Positions 16,937 to 24,928 of a stretch of 64,000 nucleotides of DNA are shown piece after piece. Origin of the DNA: an uncultured Pelagibacteraceae bacterium (GTDB lineage: Bacteria > Pseudomonadota > Alphaproteobacteria > Pelagibacterales > Pelagibacteraceae); contig CACDSY010000002.1 of the NCBI GenBank assembly GCA_902555585.1, positions 152,001 through 216,000 on the forward strand, written 5' to 3'. Positions within the stretch are counted from its first letter, which is position 1. Each line of letters begins with the position of its first letter. The notes under the pieces are model-generated. The model saw nothing but the letters and a program-made list of their open reading frames with translations. It did no database searches and had not been told where the DNA came from. The translations under genes were made by a program, and so were the position numbers.

Positions 16937-17987
16937 AATGAAAAATATTTCTTTAGATAATCCATTCACATTAATAGAAAATAAAAAAAAATACTTTAAA
17001 ACTAAAATCAATAAATTAACTAGATTTCACTTCAATAACTGTAAGATATATAGTGATATTTTAAAAAAATTTAACTATCAAAAAAATAAAGAATATAAAT
17101 TGGAGAGTTTACCATTTATTTCAGTACGAAGCTTTAAAAATTATGAAATGTTAAGTGTGAATAGAAATAAAATATTTAAAATTTTAAAATCTTCTGGAAC
17201 ATCAGGATCTAAGCTTTCTCAAATATTTTTAGATAAAAAAACCTCAGAGGTTCAACAACGTTCTTTGATGAATATTAGCAAGGATTTTATTGGAAATGAT
17301 AGAAAGCCAATGTTAGTGATCGACAGCAAAAGTGTTTTAAAAAACCAAAAAGAATTTTCTGCAAGAGCTGCAGCAATTTTGGGATTTTCAATGTATGCAA
17401 AAGATATGGTTTTTTTATTAAATGAAGAAAATGAAATAAAATACGATATTTTAGAAAAATTCATGAATAAATATAATGATCAAACAAAGATAATTTTTGG
17501 ATTTACTTTTATGATCTGGCAACATTTTTTTGAAAAATTAAAACATTTAAAGAAATATGATTTTTCAAATTCACTAATTTTACATGGAGGAGGCTGGAAG
17601 AAACTAAATGATAAAAAAATATCTAATGAAAAATTTAAAACGGAAATTAAAAAGTACTTTGGTATTAAAAAAGTAATGAATTATTATGGTATGGCAGAGC
17701 AAACAGGATCCATTTTTTTTGAATGTGACCAAGGTTTTTTTCACTGTTCAAATTTTTCAGAAATTTTAATAAGAGATAAAAACTTTAAATTATGCAAATT
17801 TCACGAAAAAGGAATTGTCCAAACGATTTCAATTTTACCAAAAAGTTATCCAGGGCATAATTTTATTACTGAGGATATTGGAATTATTTACGGTGAAAAT
17901 GACTGCAAGTGTGGAAGAATGGGAAAATACTTTAAAATTATGGGCAGAATTGAAAATGCTGAATTGCGAGGTTGTAGTGATGTATAA
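16893..17987 (+). CDS. LuxE-like acyl-protein synthetase
   Basis: A 364-residue protein of the LuxE/PaaK type. SSGTSGS near residue 100 is the adenylate-forming loop, LHGGGWKKL and YYGMAEQTGSIFFEC match LuxE, and a CKCGRMG segment precedes the end. The last residues, RGCSDV, put Cys361 four residues from the C-terminus, where LuxE carries the acyl-accepting Cys on a flexible arm. LuxE activates a fatty acid and hands the acyl group to LuxC. The next gene is LuxC-like and overlaps by 8 bases, so the pair probably acts as an acid reductase complex. No luxAB genes are present, so light emission is not implied. Confidence 0.82.
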   Translation: MEKSIIKKCKKILLKMKNISLDNPFTLIENKKKYFKTKINKLTRFHFNNCKIYSDILKKFNYQKNKEYKLESLPFISVRSFKNYEMLSVNRNKIFKILKSSGTSGSKLSQIFLDKKTSEVQQRSLMNISKDFIGNDRKPMLVIDSKSVLKNQKEFSARAAAILGFSMYAKDMVFLLNEENEIKYDILEKFMNKYNDQTKIIFGFTFMIWQHFFEKLKHLKKYDFSNSLILHGGGWKKLNDKKISNEKFKTEIKKYFGIKKVMNYYGMAEQTGSIFFECDQGFFHCSNFSEILIRDKNFKLCKFHEKGIVQTISILPKSYPGHNFITEDIGIIYGENDCKCGRMGKYFKIMGRIENAELRGCSDV

Positions 17988-19179
17988 AAAGGATTTAACC
18001 TATATCTGTGGAGTAAAGAATGTAAAAAACTTGATAAATAAACCGTTCAACAATCAAACTATCAATTTTCTCTCTGAATTATCAAGATTAATAGTTCAAG
18101 ATAAGAAAAATAGAATTTACCCTGATCTAATTTCATTTGCTTTTTGGATTAGAAATTCAAGGATAATTAATGTAAAAAAAAAAATTAGTAATTTGGACTC
18201 TAAAGTAAGTAAAGGTACTGTTTTTCACATATCACCATCAAATGTTCCTCTCAATTTTGCATATTCTTTTGTCTTTGGTTTGATAACAGGAAATAGTAAC
18301 ATAATAAAACTACCAAATAAAAATTTTCAACAGGTAAAGATTTTTTGTAAAATAATTAATAATTTATTTAATAAAAAAGAGTTTAACGAATTAAGAAATA
18401 AAAATAGCTTTGTAAAGTATAATTCTGAAATAAGTGAAATTACTAAAAATTACTCTATTCAATCTAATGTTAGAATCATTTGGGGAGGTGATAAAACAGT
18501 TAAAACTGTTAAGCAAATTGATACAAGTTTAAAGAATTTAGATATTGTCTTTTCAGACAGAACTTCAATTGCAGTTCTAAATATTTCGAAAAATATTTTT
18601 AAAAAAAAAATTGATTTTGCTCGACTTGCTCAAAATTTTTATAATGATACTTTTCTTATGGATCAAAATGCTTGTTCATCACCTCATATAATTATTTGGC
18701 AAGGGAAAGAAAAAGACATAAACAAATTCCAGAATTTTTTTTGGAAAAGTTTGTATAAATTAGTAAAAAAAAAATATGATATGCCTTTGATTGCATCTAT
18801 GGATAAACTCGATTTAATTTGTGAAGACTCTTTAAAATATAAAAAGTATATTAAAAAAATTTTGAATCACGATAACTTTATTGTAAGAGTTTTACTTAAT
18901 GACTCTCCAAAAGATTTATCTCTGTTGAGAGGAAAGTTTGGTTATTTTTATGAAATTAACTCAAATAATTTAGGAAGTATAATCAATAAATTAAATTTTA
19001 AATTTCAAACTTTAAGTTATTTTAATATCGAAAAAAATGATGTTCATAATTTATTATTAAATAATCAGAAATATGCTATAGATAGAGTAGTTCCCATTGG
19101 AAGTGCACTTGAAATGAATTTTGTTTGGGATGGTTATGATTTATTAAACATTTTAACAAGACAGATTACAATTGATTAA
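17980..19179 (+). CDS. LuxC-like acyl-CoA/acyl-protein reductase
   Basis: A 399-residue reductase of the LuxC family. FHISPSNVPLNFAYSF is the N-terminal nucleotide-binding region, RIIWGGDKTVK follows, and FMLDQNACSSP-like sequence (here FLMDQNACSSPH) places the catalytic Cys at residue 232. LuxC uses NADPH to reduce an enzyme-bound acyl group to an aldehyde. A longer frame runs upstream to 17815, but that part is inside the LuxE-like gene; ATG 17980 gives a usual N-terminus and an 8-base overlap. The product aldehyde could feed the split transketolase downstream, which is inference. The gap to the FabZ-like gene is only two bases. Confidence 0.85.
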   Translation: MYKKDLTYICGVKNVKNLINKPFNNQTINFLSELSRLIVQDKKNRIYPDLISFAFWIRNSRIINVKKKISNLDSKVSKGTVFHISPSNVPLNFAYSFVFGLITGNSNIIKLPNKNFQQVKIFCKIINNLFNKKEFNELRNKNSFVKYNSEISEITKNYSIQSNVRIIWGGDKTVKTVKQIDTSLKNLDIVFSDRTSIAVLNISKNIFKKKIDFARLAQNFYNDTFLMDQNACSSPHIIIWQGKEKDINKFQNFFWKSLYKLVKKKYDMPLIASMDKLDLICEDSLKYKKYIKKILNHDNFIVRVLLNDSPKDLSLLRGKFGYFYEINSNNLGSIINKLNFKFQTLSYFNIEKNDVHNLLLNNQKYAIDRVVPIGSALEMNFVWDGYDLLNILTRQITID

Positions 19180-19181
19180 AA

Positions 19182-19637
19182 ATGAAATTAAATAGAGATG
19201 AAATACTTGAGTATCAGAAAAATAGAGATCCATATTTATTTATTGATTATGTTACAAATGTAGAACCTGGTGTAAGTGCTGATGGATATGTAGATTTAGA
19301 TGAAAGTAAAAATTGGATTTTAAATGTGCATTGGCCAAATGATGAAAATCTACCGGGTATGCTTCAAATAGAAGCTCTTATTCAAATGGGTGCTTTAATT
19401 TTACTAACTTTACCTGGAAATAAGGGAAAAGTTGTCTACGTTGTTTCAGCAAATAATCTGGCTTTTAAAAGAAAAGTGTTGCCAGGCGATAGATTACTTT
19501 TATCCACCAAATTAATTTCATTTAAAAGGGGGATTGCCGAAATAAAATCAATTGGTAAAATTAACAACCAAATTGCATGCAAGGCAATTTTTAAAATTGT
19601 ACTACCCGATGTTGCAATTAAATACAAAATTGGATAA
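19182..19637 (+). CDS. FabZ-like hotdog-fold 3-hydroxyacyl dehydratase
   Basis: A 151-residue hotdog protein. VHWP holds His50 and MLQIEALIQMGA holds Glu64; the spacing of 14 equals that of the FabZ catalytic pair, and the LPGMLQIEA helix is the family signature. NNLAFKRKVLPGDRL matches the strand leading to the substrate tunnel. FabZ dehydrates 3-hydroxyacyl-ACP. Since it lies beside LuxC-like, FabG-like and ACP genes, it probably belongs to a dedicated short acyl pathway rather than to bulk fatty acid synthesis. The P-N-D-E-N insertion between His and LPG is a small departure from the usual HFPG. Confidence 0.8.
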   Translation: MKLNRDEILEYQKNRDPYLFIDYVTNVEPGVSADGYVDLDESKNWILNVHWPNDENLPGMLQIEALIQMGALILLTLPGNKGKVVYVVSANNLAFKRKVLPGDRLLLSTKLISFKRGIAEIKSIGKINNQIACKAIFKIVLPDVAIKYKIG

Positions 19638-19651
19638 AAGTAAAATTAATT

Positions 19652-20743
19652 ATGCCAATTGCTTCATCTTTATTAGATAAACCTAGACTAGTTCAAAAAC
19701 TAAAAGATTTTTACTCATACGTTAATAAAAATGATGGAAAAGTAGGGACAAAAACTAGAGGCATAGATCTTAACTTTAACAATGCATGTAATCTGAGATG
19801 TAAATACTGTTTTACAAACTCTCCAAAAGGAGATCATGTTAAAGAATATCTTGATTACGATGCAATAAAAAAGTTGGCTGATGAGGCTGATGAGCTTGGT
19901 TATTTTGAGTTTGATTTACAAGGTGGAGAACTACTGTTGCAACCAAAAAAATTATTTAAGGTTCTAGAGGCTATAAAACCAGAAAGATTTTACATGTATT
20001 TAACTACAAATGGATATCATCTAGATGAAACAATGGCAAAAAAACTAGCAGAATATAAAGTTAGCAGAGTTTCTGTAAGTATTGATAGTATGGATGAAAA
20101 AATACATGATGAAATTAGAGGAAGAAAAGAGTCTTGGAAAAGAGCAATAGCAGCATTAGAGCATGTAAGGAATGCAGGAATGGATCCATATCTAAATATT
20201 ACGGTAGGCCACTACAATGCTGATACAGAGCATTTTAAGCAACTCTTAGATTATTCAAAACAAAAAAAATATAAAACATTATTAAATGTAGCAGTACCAT
20301 CTGGAATGTGGCAGAATGCTCAAGATATAATATGTGATGATAAAGATCGGGAGTATTTAAGAAAAATTAGAAAAGAGTATAAAAATCTTGTAAGAAACAT
20401 CTGGAATCCATTTGATAAAAATCAAGAAAAAATATTAGGCTGTACAACAGTTAATAGAGTTTATATTACGCCAATCGGAGATGTTCTAGTTTGTCCTTAT
20501 GTGCATATCAAAATAGGAAATATTTTTGAGAAACCTTTAAAAGAGATTATTGATCATGGATTTAGCATAAAATATTTTAGAGAACACAGTGACCTTTGTT
20601 TAGCTGGTGAAGATACTAATTTTATCAGTAACTTTATGACAAAAAGTGGTCAGACAATCTTCAAACCCGCAATTCCACAAGAAATATTTGATAAGACGGA
20701 TATTACTCAAGGTGACTATATAAATAAACTACCAGTAAAATGA
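19652..20743 (+). CDS. Radical SAM enzyme with SPASM-like C-terminal domain
   Basis: A 363-residue radical SAM protein. The 4Fe-4S cluster Cys are C46, C50 and C53 (CNLRCKYC), followed by DLQGGELLL, LTTNGYHL and SVSIDSMDE, the regular order of the partial TIM barrel. The C-terminal part has CTTVNRVYITPIGDVLVCPY, cited in two halves as the CT..TPIGD and VLVCPY segments, typical of SPASM/twitch regions, plus another Cys in DLCLAGED. Its base composition is visibly less A-rich than its neighbours and Lys/Asn content is lower, suggesting different history or selection. It lies between the FabZ-like and FabG-like genes; a radical step on the sugar or acyl chain is possible. The reaction is unknown. 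Confidence 0.85.
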   Translation: MPIASSLLDKPRLVQKLKDFYSYVNKNDGKVGTKTRGIDLNFNNACNLRCKYCFTNSPKGDHVKEYLDYDAIKKLADEADELGYFEFDLQGGELLLQPKKLFKVLEAIKPERFYMYLTTNGYHLDETMAKKLAEYKVSRVSVSIDSMDEKIHDEIRGRKESWKRAIAALEHVRNAGMDPYLNITVGHYNADTEHFKQLLDYSKQKKYKTLLNVAVPSGMWQNAQDIICDDKDREYLRKIRKEYKNLVRNIWNPFDKNQEKILGCTTVNRVYITPIGDVLVCPYVHIKIGNIFEKPLKEIIDHGFSIKYFREHSDLCLAGEDTNFISNFMTKSGQTIFKPAIPQEIFDKTDITQGDYINKLPVK

Positions 20744-20812
20744 TTTATAGTTTCAAAGGAAGACTAAACTCTAGACGACACTAAGGCATAAGACTTCAAT
20801 TATAACTTTTTA

Positions 20813-21568
20813 ATGAATATAGATTTAAAAAACCAAATTGCAGTAGTCACAGGAGCTAGTAAAGGCATAGGATTATCTTTGGTAGAAGAATTTTCAAAAA
20901 ATAATTGTAATATTTGGGCATGTGCAAGAACTAAAACTAATGAATTTATAGATTATTGTAAAAAACTAGAAGATCAAAATAATATTTTTGTTAGACCAAT
21001 ATTTTTTGATTTAAATGACTACAATGAGATTAAATTTAATATTGATCATATAAATAAAAATTCAGAAAAAATAGACCATTTAATTAATAATGCAGGAGTT
21101 TTAAATAATTCTTTATTTCAAATGACTGAAATTGAAAATTTTAAAACAATATTTGAAGTAAATTTTTTTTCTCAGATTTATCTATCACAACTCATAATTA
21201 AAAAAATGATAAAACAGAAAAAGGGTAATATTATAAATATATCTTCAACATCTAGCCAAGATAATGATTTTGGAAGATCAGCTTACTCTTCATCAAAAGC
21301 TGCACTGAATTCAATTTCAAAAGTTATGTCAAAAGAATTAAGTAGATTTAATATAAAAGTAAATGTCATTGCTCCAGGTTTAGTTGATACAAATCTTATG
21401 AGAGATAACACTGAAAAAAAATACTTAGATGATACAGTTAGTAAGCTGAATGTAAAAAGAATTGCTTCACCTGAAGAAATATCAAAACTAGCGCTTTATT
21501 TATCAAGTGATGATTCTTCATATATATCAGGCGAAATAATAAGAATAGACGGTGGAATGGGTAGTTAA
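20813..21568 (+). CDS. FabG-like short-chain dehydrogenase/reductase
   Basis: A 251-residue classical SDR. VTGASKGIG (about 12-20) binds NAD(P), NNAGVLNN is next, the catalytic Tyr and Lys are in SAYSSSKAAL, and NVIAPGLVDTNLM and the C-terminal YISGEIIRIDGG complete the FabG pattern. Cofactor-loop residues CARTKT favour NADPH. It would reduce a 3-oxoacyl-ACP or a keto-sugar. It follows the radical SAM gene after 69 bases in which I see no convincing hairpin or promoter, and precedes the ACP gene by 42 bases. Close placement with ACP and FabZ-like genes favours an acyl substrate. Confidence 0.85.
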   Translation: MNIDLKNQIAVVTGASKGIGLSLVEEFSKNNCNIWACARTKTNEFIDYCKKLEDQNNIFVRPIFFDLNDYNEIKFNIDHINKNSEKIDHLINNAGVLNNSLFQMTEIENFKTIFEVNFFSQIYLSQLIIKKMIKQKKGNIINISSTSSQDNDFGRSAYSSSKAALNSISKVMSKELSRFNIKVNVIAPGLVDTNLMRDNTEKKYLDDTVSKLNVKRIASPEEISKLALYLSSDDSSYISGEIIRIDGGMGS

Positions 21569-21610
21569 TTTTTACTGTAATTAAATTAAAAAAAAGGAGA
21601 TAAGATTAAT

Positions 21611-21853
21611 ATGAGTGAAAATCTTGCCAAATATAAAAAAGCTTTTATGGAGTCTTTGGAAATTAGTGATGAAAAAGCACTAGATGATTTAAAATATAAC
21701 GATATTGATGAATGGGACTCTATAGGGCATATGGGGTTAATATCAGCAATAGAAGATGTATTTGAGATTAGTATCGAGACAAATGATGTAATTGATTTTA
21801 GCTCATTTAGCAAAGGTAAGGAAATCTTAAAAAAATATAAAGTTGAAATTTAA
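21611..21853 (+). CDS. Acyl carrier protein
   Basis: An 80-residue carrier protein. The phosphopantetheine attachment serine is Ser37 in EWDSIGHM, where most ACPs have DSLxxVEL, and the flanks are acidic and helical. A strong Shine-Dalgarno element GGAG at 21596-21599 sits 11 bases ahead of the ATG, one of the best in this island. It is not the housekeeping AcpP, which has a DSLDTVE-type motif. The neighbours (AMP-ligase, LuxE/LuxC-like, FabZ-like, FabG-like) suggest it holds a short acyl group during dehydration, reduction or transfer. Confidence 0.88.
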   Translation: MSENLAKYKKAFMESLEISDEKALDDLKYNDIDEWDSIGHMGLISAIEDVFEISIETNDVIDFSSFSKGKEILKKYKVEI

Positions 21854-21857
21854 CCTA

Positions 21858-22688
21858 ATGCTTGAGTATGGAAAAAAAATTAACGAAATTAAAGATTTAT
21901 CAAAAAACATAAGATTAAACATTCTAAAAATGGCTTTAGAGGCTGGAGCTAGTAGTGCTCATATTGGGGGCGCATTTTCTCTTGCTGATATAGTGGCTAC
22001 TTTATATCATTCATTTATAAATTTTTCTAAAAATCCTGAAGACACAAATCGTGACAGGTTTATACTGAGTAAAGGACATGCTTGCCTTGTTTATTATTCA
22101 ATCTTAAAGGAAATTGGTTACATAAGTGATAAAGAATTACTAACTTTTGAAAAAACAGAAAGTATTTTACTTGGTCATCCAGTTAAAAATTTAAAAAAAG
22201 GTATTGAGTTTTCAACCGGAAGCTTAGGTATGGGCCTATCTATAGCAAATGGGATAGCTTTATCTTTTAAAAAAAAAAAAGTTAGTAACAGAGTTTACGT
22301 AGTTATGGGTGATGGAGAGCTTAATGAGGGATCCGTGTGGGAGGCAATGATGTCGTGTGCACATTTTGAGCTTGATAACCTAAATATTATAATTGACAAA
22401 AATGGTTATCAACAAACGGGAACAAATAATGAAATACTAAGAATGTTTGACTTAGAAAAAAAATTGAATTCTTTTAATTTATATACAGAAAGTATCGATG
22501 GTCATTCAATAAATGAAATATATGAGACCTTAAAAAAATTTAAAGAAATAAAAAAACCATGTGTTTTAATTGCAAATACAATTAAAGGAAAAGGTTTTAC
22601 AGGATTTGAGAATGATAATGCATGGCACCATAAAGTCTTAACCAAAAAAATTTACGAAGATGCATTAATTGAGATAAACAAAGAATGA
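21858..22688 (+). CDS. Transketolase, N-terminal (ThDP-binding) subunit, second set
   Basis: A 276-residue half transketolase. ILSKGHACLVYYS, FSTGSLGMGLS, GDGELNEG (151-158) and IIDKNGYQ carry the ThDP and metal contacts. In the first loop the usual GSGHPG reads ASSAHIGG; the His is kept but the substrate-side residues differ from the first set at 5056-6811, so a different substrate is likely. I start at ATG 21858, five bases after the ACP stop, rather than at an in-frame TTG at 21843. A run of 12 A (22269-22280) lies inside the gene. Its stop overlaps the C-subunit ATG (ATGA). Confidence 0.9.
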   Translation: MLEYGKKINEIKDLSKNIRLNILKMALEAGASSAHIGGAFSLADIVATLYHSFINFSKNPEDTNRDRFILSKGHACLVYYSILKEIGYISDKELLTFEKTESILLGHPVKNLKKGIEFSTGSLGMGLSIANGIALSFKKKKVSNRVYVVMGDGELNEGSVWEAMMSCAHFELDNLNIIIDKNGYQQTGTNNEILRMFDLEKKLNSFNLYTESIDGHSINEIYETLKKFKEIKKPCVLIANTIKGKGFTGFENDNAWHHKVLTKKIYEDALIEINKE

Positions 22689-23656
22689 TAAATAGCGCTA
22701 AAATTAAATTATTTTCTACAATTGGACCTAGAGCAGCATTTGGAATGACATGTCTTGAATTAATTAAGGAGGATCCAAACTTGATTGTAGTAACTGGTGA
22801 TGTTTCTACATCAGCCGGTTTAGACAGATTCAAAAAAAATCATAAAGATAACTATATTGATGTTGGAATAGCTGAGCAAAACATGATTGGTATAGCTGCA
22901 GGATTATCTTCAGAGGGACATAATGTTTTTACGACAACTTTTTCTCCATTTCAAACCTTAAGGTGTTGTGAACAAATTAAAGTAAATTTAGGTTATATGA
23001 AAAATAAAGTCATTATGGTTGGATTAGCTAGTGGTATTGTTCTAGGAACGCTAGGATATACTCATTGTTCAATAGAAGATATTTCTATAATGAGATCAAT
23101 CCCAAATATTACAGTTATAAATCCTGCTGATTGTTTTGAGGTATATAAAGCGGCATTTGCACTATTAAAATACGATAAACCAGCATATCTAAGGTTAACA
23201 GGAACTAACAATTCACCTCAAGTATACGATAAAGATTACGATTTTAAAATTGGCAAATCAATTAGTTTAAAAAAAGGTGAAATGGGAACCATATTTTGTA
23301 CTGGATCAATGGTCTACCCCTCTTTAATGGCAGCAAATAAACTCCATATTGATAAAAAAATAGATTTGCAAGTCGTTAATGTTCACACAATAAAACCCTT
23401 GGATGTAATTGAAATTTCATCTCATATAAAGAATTCAAAAAAAATTTTCACAATCGAAGAACATTCTATTATTGGAGGGCTTGGAAGTGCAATTTCTGAA
23501 GTTAATTCATCTTTAACAAACCCTGTAAATCAGACATTCATTGGATTACCAGATGATTATGGAAAAGGTGGTGAGTATGAGGACTTAAAAATTAAATATG
23601 GTTTAAATGAAGATTCAATTTATAGAAAAATTTACGAAACATTTAAAATAGAATAA
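22685..23656 (+). CDS. Transketolase, C-terminal subunit, second set
   Basis: A 323-residue partner with the pyrimidine-binding domain. VTGDVSTSAGLDRF, DVGIAEQNM with catalytic Glu64, FTTTFSPFQTLRCCEQIK, and LGYTHCSIEDISIMR are family motifs; IEEHSIIGGLGSAISE is the C-terminal domain. GxxGYTHCSIED replaces the GPDGTTQ loop of the first set. The combination of a split transketolase with ACP and an aldehyde-producing LuxCE pair suggests that the acceptor is not a common sugar phosphate. It abuts the DUF4910 gene with no spacer. Confidence 0.88.
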   Translation: MINSAKIKLFSTIGPRAAFGMTCLELIKEDPNLIVVTGDVSTSAGLDRFKKNHKDNYIDVGIAEQNMIGIAAGLSSEGHNVFTTTFSPFQTLRCCEQIKVNLGYMKNKVIMVGLASGIVLGTLGYTHCSIEDISIMRSIPNITVINPADCFEVYKAAFALLKYDKPAYLRLTGTNNSPQVYDKDYDFKIGKSISLKKGEMGTIFCTGSMVYPSLMAANKLHIDKKIDLQVVNVHTIKPLDVIEISSHIKNSKKIFTIEEHSIIGGLGSAISEVNSSLTNPVNQTFIGLPDDYGKGGEYEDLKIKYGLNEDSIYRKIYETFKIE

Positions 23657-24928
23657 ATGGAAGGTAATAAAATTCATAAATTCGCGAAAAAACTATGGCC
23701 AATAGATAGAAGTATAACAGGTCCAGGACAAAAAAAAACACTCAGTCTTATAAAAGAAATAAATAAAAATCTTAAGATTAAAAAATTTAAAAGTGGTACT
23801 AAAGTTTTTGATTGGAAAATTCCATTAGAGTGGAGGATAAAAGATGCGTGGATTAAAAATTCTAAAAACGAAAAAATAATAGATTTTAAAAAAAATAATC
23901 TTTATGTTGTTAATTACTCTGTAAAAATAGATAAAAAAATTTCACTTGCAGATTTAAAGAAAAAACTTTTTTATATTAAATCCAGGCCAGATGCGATTCC
24001 TTATGTTACTAGTTATTATAAAAAATCATGGGGATTTTGTATTGAATATAACAAAATGAAAAATTTAAAAGATGAAATATATAATGTTAAAATTGACTCA
24101 AGTTTTTCTAAAGGTCATTTAAATTATGGGGAAATTTTAATTCCTGGTAAGTCAAAGAAAGAGATACTTTTCACAACATATATCTGTCATCCTTCAATGG
24201 CAAATAATGAGCTTTCTGGTCCATCATTACTTACATTTATTTCAAAATGGTTAAAAAAAAGAAAAAATAATTATACATACAGAATATTATTTCTATCTGA
24301 AACCATTGGCTCTATTGCATATATCAGTGAAAATCTTCAGAGACTAAAATCCAATGTTATAGCAGGCTTTGTAGTTAGTTGCGTTGGTGATGATAGAGGC
24401 TATTCATATCTGCCTTCAAAAAATGGTAATAGTTTAGCTGATAGAATTGCACTCAAAATATTAAAAAAGAATAATATAAAATATAAAAAATATTCATGGT
24501 TAGATAGAGGAAGTGATGAGAGACAGTTTTGTGCTCCTGGAATAAACCTACCAGTATGTTCAGTAATGAGGAGTAAATATGGTGAATATCCTGAATATCA
24601 TTCCTCAGATGATAACCTTGCCAATGTTGTAACTCCCAAGGGTCTAAATCAAAGTTTTTTACTCTATAAAAGTATAATAAAAGAAATAGAAAAAAATGAA
24701 TTCCCTAAAAGTTATTATTCCTGTGAACCACAATTAGGCAAGAGAGATCTTTATCCCACTACTAGCTTTCATAATAGTTTTTCAAAACATCAAAAATTAA
24801 TAAAAGATTTTCTTAGTTATTGTGATGGAAATTTATATTTACATGAAATAGCAAAAAAATGTAAATCTTCTTTGACAGAGATCAAAAAGATTAATCAACT
24901 ATTAAAAAAAAAAAAACTAGTCTTCTAA
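23657..24928 (+). CDS. DUF4910/COG4310-type protein with M28 aminopeptidase-like domain
   Basis: A 423-residue protein of a family found in surface polysaccharide clusters. LWPIDRSITGPG near the N-terminus is its signature. The core has ICHPSMANNELSGP (about 176-189) and SETIGS with likely zinc ligands, LDRGSDERQFCAPG (about 288-301) and YPEYHSSDDN (about 313-322), the arrangement of an M28-like zinc hydrolase. The last 60 residues form a small winged-helix-like domain. It may hydrolyse or form an amide on an amino-sugar or acyl intermediate; the reaction is not established for the family. A run of 13 A lies just before the stop, and the end overlaps the convergent exonuclease gene by 12 bases. 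Confidence 0.78.
   Translation: MEGNKIHKFAKKLWPIDRSITGPGQKKTLSLIKEINKNLKIKKFKSGTKVFDWKIPLEWRIKDAWIKNSKNEKIIDFKKNNLYVVNYSVKIDKKISLADLKKKLFYIKSRPDAIPYVTSYYKKSWGFCIEYNKMKNLKDEIYNVKIDSSFSKGHLNYGEILIPGKSKKEILFTTYICHPSMANNELSGPSLLTFISKWLKKRKNNYTYRILFLSETIGSIAYISENLQRLKSNVIAGFVVSCVGDDRGYSYLPSKNGNSLADRIALKILKKNNIKYKKYSWLDRGSDERQFCAPGINLPVCSVMRSKYGEYPEYHSSDDNLANVVTPKGLNQSFLLYKSIIKEIEKNEFPKSYYSCEPQLGKRDLYPTTSFHNSFSKHQKLIKDFLSYCDGNLYLHEIAKKCKSSLTEIKKINQLLKKKKLVF
24904..24916 (+). repeat. Run of 13 A within a coding region
   Basis: Thirteen consecutive A bases encode Lys codons four codons from the end of the DUF4910 gene, right at the overlap with the convergent exonuclease gene. A change of one base by slippage would alter only the last few residues. 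Confidence 0.9.

Noticed and set aside
17815-17979. N-terminal extension of the LuxC-like protein
   Set aside because: This stretch lies wholly inside the LuxE-like gene in another frame and encodes residues unlike LuxC. ATG 17980 gives the expected start.
16893-19179. Bioluminescence operon, because of LuxE- and LuxC-like genes
   Set aside because: There is no luxA, luxB or flavin reductase, and neighbours are ACP, FabZ/FabG-like and transketolase genes. An acyl-reduction role in glycan synthesis fits better.
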